Of a stretch of 10,703 nt of DNA, positions 1 through 6,992 are shown piece by piece (position 1 is the stretch's first letter; each line of letters starts with the position of its first letter). The stretch spans positions 1 to 10,703 of the forward strand of contig CANEUJ010000049.1 of NCBI GenBank assembly GCA_947441745.1, in the 5' to 3' direction. This DNA is from Neisseriaceae bacterium (GTDB taxonomy: Bacteria; Pseudomonadota; Gammaproteobacteria; Burkholderiales; UBA11063). The translations under genes were made by a program, and so were the position numbers. A model generated the notes under the pieces. The model saw nothing but the letters and a program-made list of their open reading frames with translations. It had not been told where the DNA came from and searched no databases.

Positions 1-687
1 AATGTAGTAATTGGTGAAAATACCACAGTATCTAATCATGTTGGAATTAAAGGTCATACAACAATTGGTAAAAATAATTCAATTTATCAATTTGCATCAA
101 TTGGTGAAGCACCTCAAGATAAGAAGTATCGTGGCGAACCAACTAAATTAATTATTGGGGACGATAATGTTATTCGTGAATTTTCAACACTACATTTGGG
201 TACAACAACGGGTACTGGGATTACTAAAGTTGGAAATAATAATATGTTTATGGCATATTCACATATTGCTCATGATTGTGTTGTGGATAATAATATTATA
301 TTTGCTAATAGTGTTGCTTTAGGTGGTCATGTTCATGTCAAGGATTGGGCTATTCTTGGTGGTTATTCGTTAGTGCATCAGTTTACTATTATTGGTGAAC
401 ATTCTATGACGGCTGGTGCAACAGGTGTAGCACAAGATGTGCCACCATATGTGATGGCTTTTGGATATAGAGCAGAGCCCAAAGGAATAAATGTAGAGGG
501 TTTAAAACGCCGTGGATTTTCAACTCATCAGATAGAAAATATCAAACATGCATATAAGATACTATTTAGAAATGGGTTATCGTATAATGAAGCTAAAGGG
601 TATATTGCTGAATTAGCAGTAGAACAAAAAGAGTTACAAGTATTTGTAGACTTTTTTGAACAATCTACTCGTGGTATTATCCGCTAA
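1..687 (+). CDS. lpxA: UDP-N-acetylglucosamine O-acyltransferase LpxA, 5'-truncated by the window edge
   Basis: Cytoplasmic homotrimeric enzyme that transfers a 3-hydroxyacyl chain from acyl-ACP to the 3-OH of UDP-GlcNAc, the first step of lipid A synthesis. Frame 1 is open from base 1, giving 228 residues. Alignment from memory to the 262-residue E. coli protein leaves exactly 34 N-terminal residues off the window. The left-handed beta-helix hexapeptide pattern covers about the first two thirds. The catalytic His of HIAHDC (E. coli H125) is at 271-273, and the equivalent of H99 is at 193-195. H144, H160 and the GVAQDVPPYV and GLKRRGF motifs are also present. The chain-length ruler position equivalent to E. 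coli G173 is Gly, which in E. coli goes with 14-carbon chains. The Arg after H99 in E. coli (HRGT) is Leu here. A TTG at 196 lies inside the helix domain and is not the real start. The stop is followed immediately by lpxB. Confidence 0.97.
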   Translation, partial: NVVIGENTTVSNHVGIKGHTTIGKNNSIYQFASIGEAPQDKKYRGEPTKLIIGDDNVIREFSTLHLGTTTGTGITKVGNNNMFMAYSHIAHDCVVDNNIIFANSVALGGHVHVKDWAILGGYSLVHQFTIIGEHSMTAGATGVAQDVPPYVMAFGYRAEPKGINVEGLKRRGFSTHQIENIKHAYKILFRNGLSYNEAKGYIAELAVEQKELQVFVDFFEQSTRGIIR

Positions 688-1815
688 ATGTTAAGAGTTG
701 CTATTATCGCGGGAGAACCGTCTGGCGATATGTTAGCCGCACGAATAATTCATGAGTTGAAATCTAAGGCTCAAATAGAGTTTATAGGTATTGGTGGTGA
801 ATTAATGAAATTAGAAGGGTTTCATTCATTATACAATATGGAAATATTATCAGTTGGAGGCTACGGACTTGATGTACTTAAGGCTATCCCTAAAATATTA
901 TCTATTCGTCTAAAAATTATAAAACAAATTATAGATTTCAAACCTGATGTATTTATTGGAGTTGATGCTCCAGATTTTAATTTTTATGTTGAAAAAAAAC
1001 TCAAGCAAAATGGAATTAAAACAGTACATTATGTGAGTCCCACTATTTGGGCTTGGCGTTATAATCGCATCTTTAAAATCAAAAAATCAACGGATCTAAT
1101 GTTATGTGTTTTTCCGATGGAAGAAGCACTTTATAAAAAAGAAAATATCAAGGCTAAATATATAGGGCATCATCTAGCGGATCAGATTGAGATGGAAATT
1201 GATACTAATTACTACAAAAACAAATTAAATTTAAGTGGCACTATATTTTGTGTGCTTTTTGGTAGTCGTAAGAGTGAGATTAATAGCTTTGCTAAGGTTT
1301 TTATTGAAACTTGTAGTTTAATTCATAAGATAATACCAGATGCTATTTTTCTGTGTCCAATGGTAAATAAGTCACTGCAGGATTTGTTTTTAGAAGTCTT
1401 AGAGGCAGCAAAGGTTGATTTTAGGTATCTAGTATTGATAAATCAAACTGGAGATGCTATTAAAGCTAGTGATATGGTCTTAGCTAAAAGTGGTACTGTA
1501 ACACTAGAGGTAGCACTATGTAAGAAACCCATGATTATTAGTTATAAAGTATCTAAGTTTACGGAATGGTTACTAAAAAAACGTCTCTATATTAAATTTG
1601 TTGGGTTACCCAATATTTTACTAAATGAAGAAGTAGCTCCTGAACTGTTACAAGATAATGCTAATCCAGAAAATTTAGCTGCAAATTTTGTAGACTTATA
1701 TAATGATAAATCACGCCAAAAATATATGATAGACAAATTCTATACATTACATCAAACCCTAGCAAGAGATGCAAGCGTAGAAGGTGCTAATGCGATTCTT
1801 GAATTAATCAATTAA
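688..1815 (+). CDS. lpxB: Lipid-A-disaccharide synthase LpxB
   Basis: Peripheral membrane glycosyltransferase (GT19) that joins UDP-2,3-diacylglucosamine and lipid X into the lipid A disaccharide. It has 375 residues, close to the E. coli 382. Motifs in order: AGEPSGD (8-14); GVDAPDFN, with D93 matching E. coli D98; HYVSPTIWAWR (114-124); GSRKSEI (192-198), with R194 matching R201; SGTVTLEVAL (268-277); and LPNILL (308-312), with N309 matching N316. Two family motifs are altered: the usual LPGSR reads LFGSR, and the usual GGPxM near residue 38 reads GGELM. All catalytic positions I can place remain, so it is probably active. The ATG directly abuts the lpxA stop with no Shine-Dalgarno visible, which suggests translational coupling. 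No other start is needed because the AGE motif sits at the expected distance. Confidence 0.97.
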   Translation: MLRVAIIAGEPSGDMLAARIIHELKSKAQIEFIGIGGELMKLEGFHSLYNMEILSVGGYGLDVLKAIPKILSIRLKIIKQIIDFKPDVFIGVDAPDFNFYVEKKLKQNGIKTVHYVSPTIWAWRYNRIFKIKKSTDLMLCVFPMEEALYKKENIKAKYIGHHLADQIEMEIDTNYYKNKLNLSGTIFCVLFGSRKSEINSFAKVFIETCSLIHKIIPDAIFLCPMVNKSLQDLFLEVLEAAKVDFRYLVLINQTGDAIKASDMVLAKSGTVTLEVALCKKPMIISYKVSKFTEWLLKKRLYIKFVGLPNILLNEEVAPELLQDNANPENLAANFVDLYNDKSRQKYMIDKFYTLHQTLARDASVEGANAILELIN

Positions 1816-1823
1816 AAATTTTT

Positions 1824-1851
1824 CTTGAAAAATCTGAACTCGTCCATATAT
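1824..1851 (+). promoter_or_regulatory. Probable sigma-32 heat-shock promoter for grpE
   Basis: CTTGAAA at 1824-1830 is a perfect match to the sigma-32 -35 box. After 13 bases comes CCATATAT (1844-1851), which matches CCCCATNT at the C, C, A, T and final T positions. The predicted transcription start is near 1858, about 30 bases before the grpE ATG. The same 10-mer CTTGAAAAAT recurs before dnaK. The assignment rests on sequence match and gene context only. Confidence 0.68.
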
Positions 1852-1888
1852 GTATCTTAGTATCAAAAAATTTTGTGAAAGGTAAATT

Positions 1889-2446
1889 ATGAGTGATGAG
1901 AAAACAGCTCACGGTAATAATGATAATGAACTCTTAAATGAAGATCAAGTTATGAATGAGTCTTCTGAGAAGATTGAAGTAGATGCTACTGGTAATAATG
2001 ATGATCGTTTGGAACAGCTAGAGAAGCAAGTTGTCGAATTAAATGATAAATATGTTCGTTCACAAGCAGAAATGCAAAATCTTCATAGACGTCACCAAGA
2101 TGAACAGAAAAAAACTCGTGAATATGCTATTAGTAGCTTTGCTAAGGAGTTGGTCGCGGTTAAAGACTATCTGGAAATGGCATTGAAAGATGAAACAGGC
2201 AATTTTGAAATGTTAAAGATGGGGGTTGATCTGACATTGAAGCAGTTAGTTCAAGTTTTTGAAGGTCAAAAGATTACTGAAGTTACTCCAAAAGCTGGAG
2301 ATAAACTAGATCCACATAAACATCAAGCAATGAATACAGTTGAAAGTGAAGGGCAGGAGCCAAATACTATCATATCAGTTATGCAAAAAGGTTATGTGTT
2401 ACATGATAGAGTTTTGCGTCCTGCGATGGTTACTGTTGCAAAATAA
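1889..2446 (+). CDS. grpE: Nucleotide exchange factor GrpE
   Basis: Cytoplasmic dimeric co-chaperone that drives ADP release from DnaK. It has 185 residues, near the usual 180-200. Residues 1-37 form an acidic, Asn-rich, probably disordered arm. Residues 38-90 are a long heptad-rich helix carrying the family stretch EMQNLHRR followed by AISSFAKEL. The glycine of MGVDLT (G112) matches E. coli G122, the classic DnaK-binding position. The C-terminal beta domain (about 136-185) carries DPHKHQAM, MQKGYVL and RPAMVTVAK. The ATG follows GAAAGG (1877-1882) by 6 bases. A heat-shock-type promoter lies just upstream and dnaK follows after 74 bases. Confidence 0.97.
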   Translation: MSDEKTAHGNNDNELLNEDQVMNESSEKIEVDATGNNDDRLEQLEKQVVELNDKYVRSQAEMQNLHRRHQDEQKKTREYAISSFAKELVAVKDYLEMALKDETGNFEMLKMGVDLTLKQLVQVFEGQKITEVTPKAGDKLDPHKHQAMNTVESEGQEPNTIISVMQKGYVLHDRVLRPAMVTVAK

Positions 2447-2459
2447 ATAAATATTAATA

Positions 2460-2488
2460 CTTGAAAAATAACAATTAAACCTTACTAT
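2460..2488 (+). promoter_or_regulatory. Probable second heat-shock promoter, between grpE and dnaK (possible sigma-70 overlap)
   Basis: CTTGAAA at 2460-2466 lies within CTTGAAAAAT, identical to the box before grpE. After the same 13-base spacing comes CC (2480-2481) and an AT-rich run, but the -10 (CCTTACTA) matches CCCCATNT less well. TTGAAA (2461-2466) with TACTAT (2483-2488) at 16 bases would also pass as a sigma-70 promoter. Either way it would give dnaK its own transcript with a leader of about 25-30 bases. Confidence 0.5.
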
Positions 2489-2520
2489 ATATATCAGTAA
2501 ATTTTAAAGGACAAAAAGCT

Positions 2521-4461
2521 ATGGGAAAAATTATCGGAATAGATTTGGGTACAACCAATTCATGTGTGTCGGTTATCGAAAATGGGCAACCGAAAGTAAT
2601 AGAAAATGCTGAAGGTGGTAGAACTACTCCTTCAATTATTGCTTATACTAAAGATGGCGAAATTTTGGTGGGTGCTCCTGCTAAGCGTCAAGCTGTTACA
2701 AATCCAAGAAACACAATTTACGCTTCAAAGCGTCTAATTGGGCGTCGTTTTGAAGAAAAAGAAGTGCAAAAAGATATTAATTTAATGCCATATAGCATTG
2801 TTAAAGCTAGTAATGGGGATGCTTGGATTAAAGTTGATGAAGAAGAGTTGGCTCCTCCTCAAATATCTGCTGAAATTCTTAAGAAAATGAAAAAAACTGC
2901 AGAAGACTATTTAGGTGAAGCGGTAACAGAAGCTGTTATTACAGTTCCTGCTTACTTTAATGATAGTCAACGTCAAGCAACTAAAGATGCTGGACGTATT
3001 GCTGGGCTTGACGTAAAACGTATTATCAATGAGCCAACTGCTGCTGCACTTGCTTTTGGATTATCCAAAAAAGCTGGACACGATCGTAAGATTGCTGTGT
3101 ATGACTTAGGTGGTGGTACATTTGATATTTCTATTATTGAAATAGCTGATGTGGATGGCGAGAGTCAATTTGAAGTACTATCTACTAATGGAGATACTTT
3201 CTTAGGTGGTGAAGATTTTGACCAACGCTTGATTGATCATATCATTACAGAATTCCAAAAAGAGCAAGGCATTGACCTTAAAAAAGATGTTATGGCACTA
3301 CAACGTCTAAAAGATGCTGCTGAAAAAGCTAAGATTGAGTTATCTTCTTCACAACAAACTGAAATTAACTTACCATATATTACTATGGATGCTACTGGGC
3401 CTAAACATTTGGTTATGAAATTAACGCGTTCTAAACTTGAGTCTTTGGTTGACGAGTTAGTAGAGCGTACAATTGAGCCATGTCGTATTGCTATGAAAGA
3501 TGCTGGTGTTAAACCTGAAGATATTAGTGATGTAATCTTGGTTGGTGGTCAAACTCGTATGCCAAAAGTGCAAGAGAAAGTAAAAGAATTCTTTGGAAAA
3601 GAACCAAGAAAAGACGTGAATCCTGATGAAGCTGTAGCAGTTGGTGCGGCTATTCAAGGTTCTGTTTTATCTGGAGATCGTAAAGACGTACTATTGCTTG
3701 ATGTAACGCCATTATCTCTTGGTATTGAGACTATGGGTAGTGTTATGACTAAGCTAATTAATAAGAATACTACTATTCCTACTAAAGCTTCTCAGGTATT
3801 TTCAACTGCAGAAGATAATCAAACAGCAGTGACAATACATGTACTTCAGGGTGAACGTCAAGTAGCTAGTGGTAATAAGAGTTTGGGGCAGTTTAATCTA
3901 ACAGATATTCCTCCAGCATCTCGTGGTATGCCACAAATTGAAGTTACATTTGATATTGATGCTAATGGTATCTTACATGTGTCAGCTAAAGATAAAGCAA
4001 CTGGTAAAGAGAATAAGATTACTATTCAAGCAAGTTCTGGTTTATCTGAAGATGAGATTCAGCAAATGGTTAAAGATGCTGAAGCTCATGCGGATGAAGA
4101 TAAGAAAATTACTGAATTAGTAGCTGCTAGAAATAGTGCTGATGCTATGGTGCATTCAGTTAAGAAATCATTGACTGAACATGGTGATAAAATTGATGCT
4201 TCTGAGAAAGAAAAAATTGAAGTAGCAATAGCTGCTGTAGAAGAAGCATTGAAATCTGATGATAAAGCTAATATTGAAGCTAAAGTAAATGAACTTATGA
4301 CAGCTTCACAAAAAATTGGCGAAATGGCTTATAAAGATATGCAAGGTGGAGCTGATGCTGCTGGTGCAGATTCTGCCAATCATGAGGAGCAATCATCTTC
4401 AGGTAAAGCTAAAGACGATGTTATTGATGCTGAGTATACAGAGGGTACTGATAAGAAGTAA
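2521..4461 (+). CDS. dnaK: Molecular chaperone DnaK (Hsp70)
   Basis: ATP-dependent cytosolic Hsp70 that binds and releases unfolded polypeptides with DnaJ and GrpE, and in many proteobacteria also restrains sigma-32. It has 646 residues, the normal length. The nucleotide-binding domain (1 to about 385) has IGIDLGTTNSCV at 5-16, K70 in ASKRLIGRRF, AYFNDSQRQATKDAG, and GGGTFDIS with T200 (E. coli T199). The interdomain linker LLLDVTPLSLGIET starts near 391. The substrate-binding domain follows, then the helical lid. The tail is Gly/Ala/Ser-rich and ends in DDVIDAEYTEGTDKK, close to the E. coli end. The ATG is preceded by AAAGGA (2506-2511) at 9 bases. It is the last gene of its unit: a terminator follows at once and no dnaJ is present. 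Confidence 0.99.
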   Translation: MGKIIGIDLGTTNSCVSVIENGQPKVIENAEGGRTTPSIIAYTKDGEILVGAPAKRQAVTNPRNTIYASKRLIGRRFEEKEVQKDINLMPYSIVKASNGDAWIKVDEEELAPPQISAEILKKMKKTAEDYLGEAVTEAVITVPAYFNDSQRQATKDAGRIAGLDVKRIINEPTAAALAFGLSKKAGHDRKIAVYDLGGGTFDISIIEIADVDGESQFEVLSTNGDTFLGGEDFDQRLIDHIITEFQKEQGIDLKKDVMALQRLKDAAEKAKIELSSSQQTEINLPYITMDATGPKHLVMKLTRSKLESLVDELVERTIEPCRIAMKDAGVKPEDISDVILVGGQTRMPKVQEKVKEFFGKEPRKDVNPDEAVAVGAAIQGSVLSGDRKDVLLLDVTPLSLGIETMGSVMTKLINKNTTIPTKASQVFSTAEDNQTAVTIHVLQGERQVASGNKSLGQFNLTDIPPASRGMPQIEVTFDIDANGILHVSAKDKATGKENKITIQASSGLSEDEIQQMVKDAEAHADEDKKITELVAARNSADAMVHSVKKSLTEHGDKIDASEKEKIEVAIAAVEEALKSDDKANIEAKVNELMTASQKIGEMAYKDMQGGADAAGADSANHEEQSSSGKAKDDVIDAEYTEGTDKK

Positions 4462-4479
4462 TTTTATCTAATATACTAA

Positions 4480-4506
4480 AAAACCTGAGGAAATTCCTCA
4501 GGTTTT
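4480..4506 (+). terminator. Intrinsic terminator after dnaK
   Basis: An 11-bp perfect inverted repeat, AAAACCTGAGG (4480-4490) and CCTCAGGTTTT (4496-4506), encloses a 5-base loop. The right arm ends in TTTT. It begins 18 bases after the dnaK stop and closes the grpE-dnaK unit. Because the arms carry A and T runs on opposite sides, it could terminate in both directions, though no convergent gene is present. Confidence 0.9.
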
Positions 4507-4553
4507 ATCAATTATAGATAGAATAAATTAATTTTTGAGATAGTTATATAGTT

Positions 4554-4557
4554 GGAG
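4554..4557 (+). promoter_or_regulatory. Shine-Dalgarno-like GGAG deciding the rluF start
   Basis: GGAG lies only 3 bases before the ATG at 4561, closer than usual. A longer frame could open with TTG at 4552, but that codon overlaps the GGAG and has no ribosome site of its own. The ATG also begins the family's typical VRLNK start. Confidence 0.5.
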
Positions 4558-4560
4558 CTT

Positions 4561-5247
4561 ATGGTTAGATTAAATAAACATCTAAAAGACCTTGGTATTT
4601 GTTCGAGGCGTCAAGCTGATGAGTTTATTGCTAATGGCTATGTTTTGGTTAACGGGAAGGTCGTTACTGAAATGGGTTGCAAGGTTGATCCTGATAATGA
4701 TGTAGTTACTGTAACAGCAAAAGTAGACGAAGCGATATCTGGATTTAGATATGTTTTACTTAATAAACCAGTAGGTTATGTGTGCAGTAAAAGCACTCTT
4801 GATGGCAAAAATATTTTTGAATTATTACCAGAAATTAAAAACCTTACTTATGCAGGTAGGTTGGATAAAGATAGTCATGGCTTACTGATACTTTCTAGTG
4901 ATGGTAAATTTGTTTATATTGTTGCTGCTAGCGAATTTCCCAAGGAGTATGTAGTTAGAGTCAATAAACCAATAACAAAAAACTTTTTGATACAGCAAGG
5001 TAATGGTAGCATTAGACTAGACAATAAGCAATTAAAACAGGCAATAGTCGAACAAGTAGATGATTTTACCTATAAAATTATTCTTACTGAAGGGGTAAAC
5101 CGTCAAATAAGACGTATGGCAGAAAATCAGGGGTATATAGTTACAGATTTAAAACGCATAAGAATCAATCAAATTTCGGATACAAGTCTTAAAATAGGCT
5201 CTTGGCGTGATTTAACCTCCCAAGAGGTTTCAACCTTTTTAGAATAA
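4561..5247 (+). CDS. rluF: RluF-type 23S rRNA pseudouridine synthase (RsuA/RluB/E/F family)
   Basis: Isomerises a uridine in 23S rRNA to pseudouridine; E. coli RluF acts on U2604 and also on tRNA-Tyr. The ATG start gives 228 residues. An N-terminal S4 RNA-binding domain (about 1-55) shows RLNKHLKDLGICSRRQADEFI and VLVNGKVV. The RsuA-type catalytic domain follows, with GRLDKDSHGLL; its Asp at about 102 matches E. coli D107. Later comes the binding motif GVNRQIRRMAENQGY. The C-terminal GSWRDLT is characteristic of RluF more than of RluB or RsuA, so I prefer that subtype, but the target uridine is an inference from homology. The E. coli protein is longer, about 290 residues, because of a C-terminal extension missing here. 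The gene stands alone between the dnaK terminator and hemC, with no clear promoter of its own. Confidence 0.85.
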   Translation: MVRLNKHLKDLGICSRRQADEFIANGYVLVNGKVVTEMGCKVDPDNDVVTVTAKVDEAISGFRYVLLNKPVGYVCSKSTLDGKNIFELLPEIKNLTYAGRLDKDSHGLLILSSDGKFVYIVAASEFPKEYVVRVNKPITKNFLIQQGNGSIRLDNKQLKQAIVEQVDDFTYKIILTEGVNRQIRRMAENQGYIVTDLKRIRINQISDTSLKIGSWRDLTSQEVSTFLE

Positions 5248-5304
5248 TTCTATTTTAAATGTTTAGTAAGTGTAAATACTGCTCTATCAAGTATGGTTTT
5301 ATAT

Positions 5305-5310
5305 TATAAT
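5305..5310 (+). promoter_or_regulatory. Candidate -10 box (TATAAT) upstream of hemC
   Basis: A perfect TATAAT sits 31 bases before the hemC ATG in the 94-base gap after rluF. No good -35 box is visible at 16-18 bases and there is no extended -10 TG. In AT-rich DNA such a match can occur by chance. A promoter here is nevertheless reasonable, because this is the largest gap ahead of the five-gene run. Confidence 0.35.
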
Positions 5311-5341
5311 TCTCCCATAAGTGAACCTCAAAAGATAATAT

Positions 5342-6262
5342 ATGCAAAATACTATACGAATTATTACACGAAATAGCCAATTAGCTTTGTGGCAAGCAGG
5401 TCATGTTGCACAAAAGATAACTGAATTTTACCCAAAAATAACCACACAAATAATAGGTGTAACTACTGAAGGCGATAGATTTTTAGATACTAGCTTAGAT
5501 AAGATTGGTGGCAAGGGGTTATTTATTAAAGAGCTAGAAAATTCATTATTAAATAATGAAGCAGACATTGCTGTTCATTCTCTAAAAGACCTACCTGCTA
5601 ACCTAAATTCTAGCTTTATTATAGCTGCAATTTTGGAGCGTGAAGATTCATCTGATGTTTTAATTTCAAATAAATATCAAAGTCTTAGAGAGATGCCTGA
5701 TGGTGCAGTAGTAGGTACTTCTTCACTTAGACGTTCGAGTATTATAAACAAACATTACCCCAAACTTCAAGTAAAACTACTTCGTGGAAATATTATAACC
5801 AGAATTAAAAAGCTTGATAATCATGAGTATGATGCAATTATATTGGCTAGTGCAGGGGTTAAAAGATTGGGGATATCTGATAGGATAAAACAATATTTGC
5901 CAAAAGATATGTTTATCCCATCAATAGGTCAGGGAGCTCTTGCAATTGAAGCACTTCAAAATAATTATTTTATGACCGAATTATTAAGCACACTGACACA
6001 CCAAAAAACATTTATAGAAGTGTCTTGTGAACGCGAAGTTGGGCGGGTTTTAGAAGCGAGCTGCAGTGTTCCAATTGGCGTTCATGCGATAATTCAAAAT
6101 CATAGTTTAAAATTAGATGCTATAATATTGGATAAAGAAAATTCTTACTGTGTAAAGTCAACAATTACTGGTGAAGCTAAAGATTATATTACATTAGCTC
6201 GAGCTTGTGCGAATGAGCTTATAGATAATGGAGCTCTTAATATTTTGAAAAAGTATAAATAG
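5342..6262 (+). CDS. hemC: Hydroxymethylbilane synthase (porphobilinogen deaminase) HemC
   Basis: Cytosolic enzyme that polymerises four porphobilinogens into hydroxymethylbilane, using a covalent dipyrromethane cofactor. It has 306 residues, the usual length. The N-terminus shows RNSQLALWQA (10-19), GDRFLD and the loop GGKGLFIKELE (56-66). HSLKDLP (79-85) includes D83, matching the catalytic E. coli D84. GTSSLRR (125-131) and RGNIITR (148-154) line the substrate pocket. The cofactor cysteine is C241 in LEASCSVPIG, matching E. coli C242. The ribosome site is weak (AAAAGA near 5330-5335). It is the first gene of a tight hemC-hemD-hemX-ftsK-lpoB run; hemD begins one base after its stop. Confidence 0.98.
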   Translation: MQNTIRIITRNSQLALWQAGHVAQKITEFYPKITTQIIGVTTEGDRFLDTSLDKIGGKGLFIKELENSLLNNEADIAVHSLKDLPANLNSSFIIAAILEREDSSDVLISNKYQSLREMPDGAVVGTSSLRRSSIINKHYPKLQVKLLRGNIITRIKKLDNHEYDAIILASAGVKRLGISDRIKQYLPKDMFIPSIGQGALAIEALQNNYFMTELLSTLTHQKTFIEVSCEREVGRVLEASCSVPIGVHAIIQNHSLKLDAIILDKENSYCVKSTITGEAKDYITLARACANELIDNGALNILKKYK

Positions 6263-6263
6263 T

Positions 6264-6992
6264 ATGTATTTAGTGTGTTGTCCAAATCTACATATGCAGT
6301 CGATGATTGATGGCTTAGCCTCAGTTCATGTAACTGGTATAGAATTAAATCTTATGGACATTGAGTTTGATAGCCACAACCATATTTTTGTAGAACAAAA
6401 TCTAAACCAATTTGATTATGTTATTATTCCATCCCCAACAGTTATTGATTATCTTAGAGATGTTATTAAATTAGCCCAAAAACCAACCTTTATTACAGTT
6501 GGCCCCGCTAGTGCTACTAAACTATCAAAACTTACTGATAAAGAAGTTATTTATCCAACACTTGGAGCTGGAGGTGCTGCATTATTTAATGAAAAGCTAC
6601 TGAATCTAGATCTTCAAAATAAGATGGTCTTGGTAATCAAAGGTGAGGGTGGTAGTGAACAACTGTTTTTAAATATGGCAGGGCATAGTATAAAGTGGAC
6701 AGCTATTGATATATATAAGAGGATAAAGCATCCTATTGATTCTGATGAGTTTAAAAAAATGCTCTTAATAGATGGGGTTAAAGGTATAATTATAACCAGT
6801 AGTAGTTTGGTAGAATGGCTATTTGAACAAGCCAAAATCTCCAACTGCTTGGAGCTATTAAAAAATTGTTTATTTTTGACGATGCACTCTAGAATAGAAA
6901 AAAAATTAATTGAGTTTGGTGCATTTAAAGTGCTTCTATCCGAAAGAACGGATAGAAAATCTATAATTGAACTAATTAAAGGTTTGGAATGA
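6264..6992 (+). CDS. hemD: Uroporphyrinogen-III synthase HemD (divergent)
   Basis: Cyclises hydroxymethylbilane with inversion of ring D to give uroporphyrinogen III, the last step shared by haem and cobalamin/sirohaem synthesis. It has 242 residues against 246 in E. coli. Sequence similarity in this family is low and the call leans on context plus scattered motifs: DYVIIPSPTVIDYL (51-64), TVGPASATKL (78-87), KGEGGSEQL (126-134), the conserved Tyr of IYKR (Y151), IIITSSSLVEWL (175-186), and the late HSRIEKKLIEFG (208-219). The usual N-terminal TRP motif is replaced by CCP. The start lies one base after hemC and the stop overlaps the hemX start by 4 bases, so translation is probably coupled. 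The last 60 bases hold a 9-bp hairpin. Confidence 0.9.
   Translation: MYLVCCPNLHMQSMIDGLASVHVTGIELNLMDIEFDSHNHIFVEQNLNQFDYVIIPSPTVIDYLRDVIKLAQKPTFITVGPASATKLSKLTDKEVIYPTLGAGGAALFNEKLLNLDLQNKMVLVIKGEGGSEQLFLNMAGHSIKWTAIDIYKRIKHPIDSDEFKKMLLIDGVKGIIITSSSLVEWLFEQAKISNCLELLKNCLFLTMHSRIEKKLIEFGAFKVLLSERTDRKSIIELIKGLE
6934..6957 (+). repeat. 9-bp inverted repeat (hairpin) inside the end of hemD
   Basis: TTCTATCCG (6934-6942) and CGGATAGAA (6949-6957) pair perfectly around the 6-base loop AAAGAA. The stem ends 31 bases before the hemX ATG. No T-run follows on either strand, so it does not look like an intrinsic terminator. In frame it encodes the end of HemD, so it may simply be coding sequence. Confidence 0.6.

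Noticed and set aside
196..198. TTG as the start of a short LpxA.
   Set aside because: The same frame is open to base 1 and encodes conserved LpxA helix sequence upstream, so the gene is merely cut by the window edge.
1864..1875. Palindrome CAAAAAATTTTG before grpE as an operator or terminator.
   Set aside because: It is a short A/T palindrome expected by chance in AT-rich DNA, and no CIRCE-type repeat is present.
3457..3657. Open frames on the minus strand inside dnaK, hemD, hemX and ftsK (also 6614-6844, 7333-7734, 8406-8627, 8781-9086 and 9827-10054).
   Set aside because: They lie wholly within well-identified genes, have no ribosome sites or recognisable motifs, and read as shadows of the real frames.
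4655..4662. GGGAAGGT as a KOPS site (GGGNAGGG) for FtsK.
   Set aside because: It mismatches at the last position and stands alone; a single near match carries no weight.
5214..5240. Inverted repeat AACCTC/GAGGTT followed by TTTTT at the end of rluF, as a terminator.
   Set aside because: The stem is only 6 bp, lies inside the coding sequence, and the T-run starts several bases after the stem. This is too weak to call.
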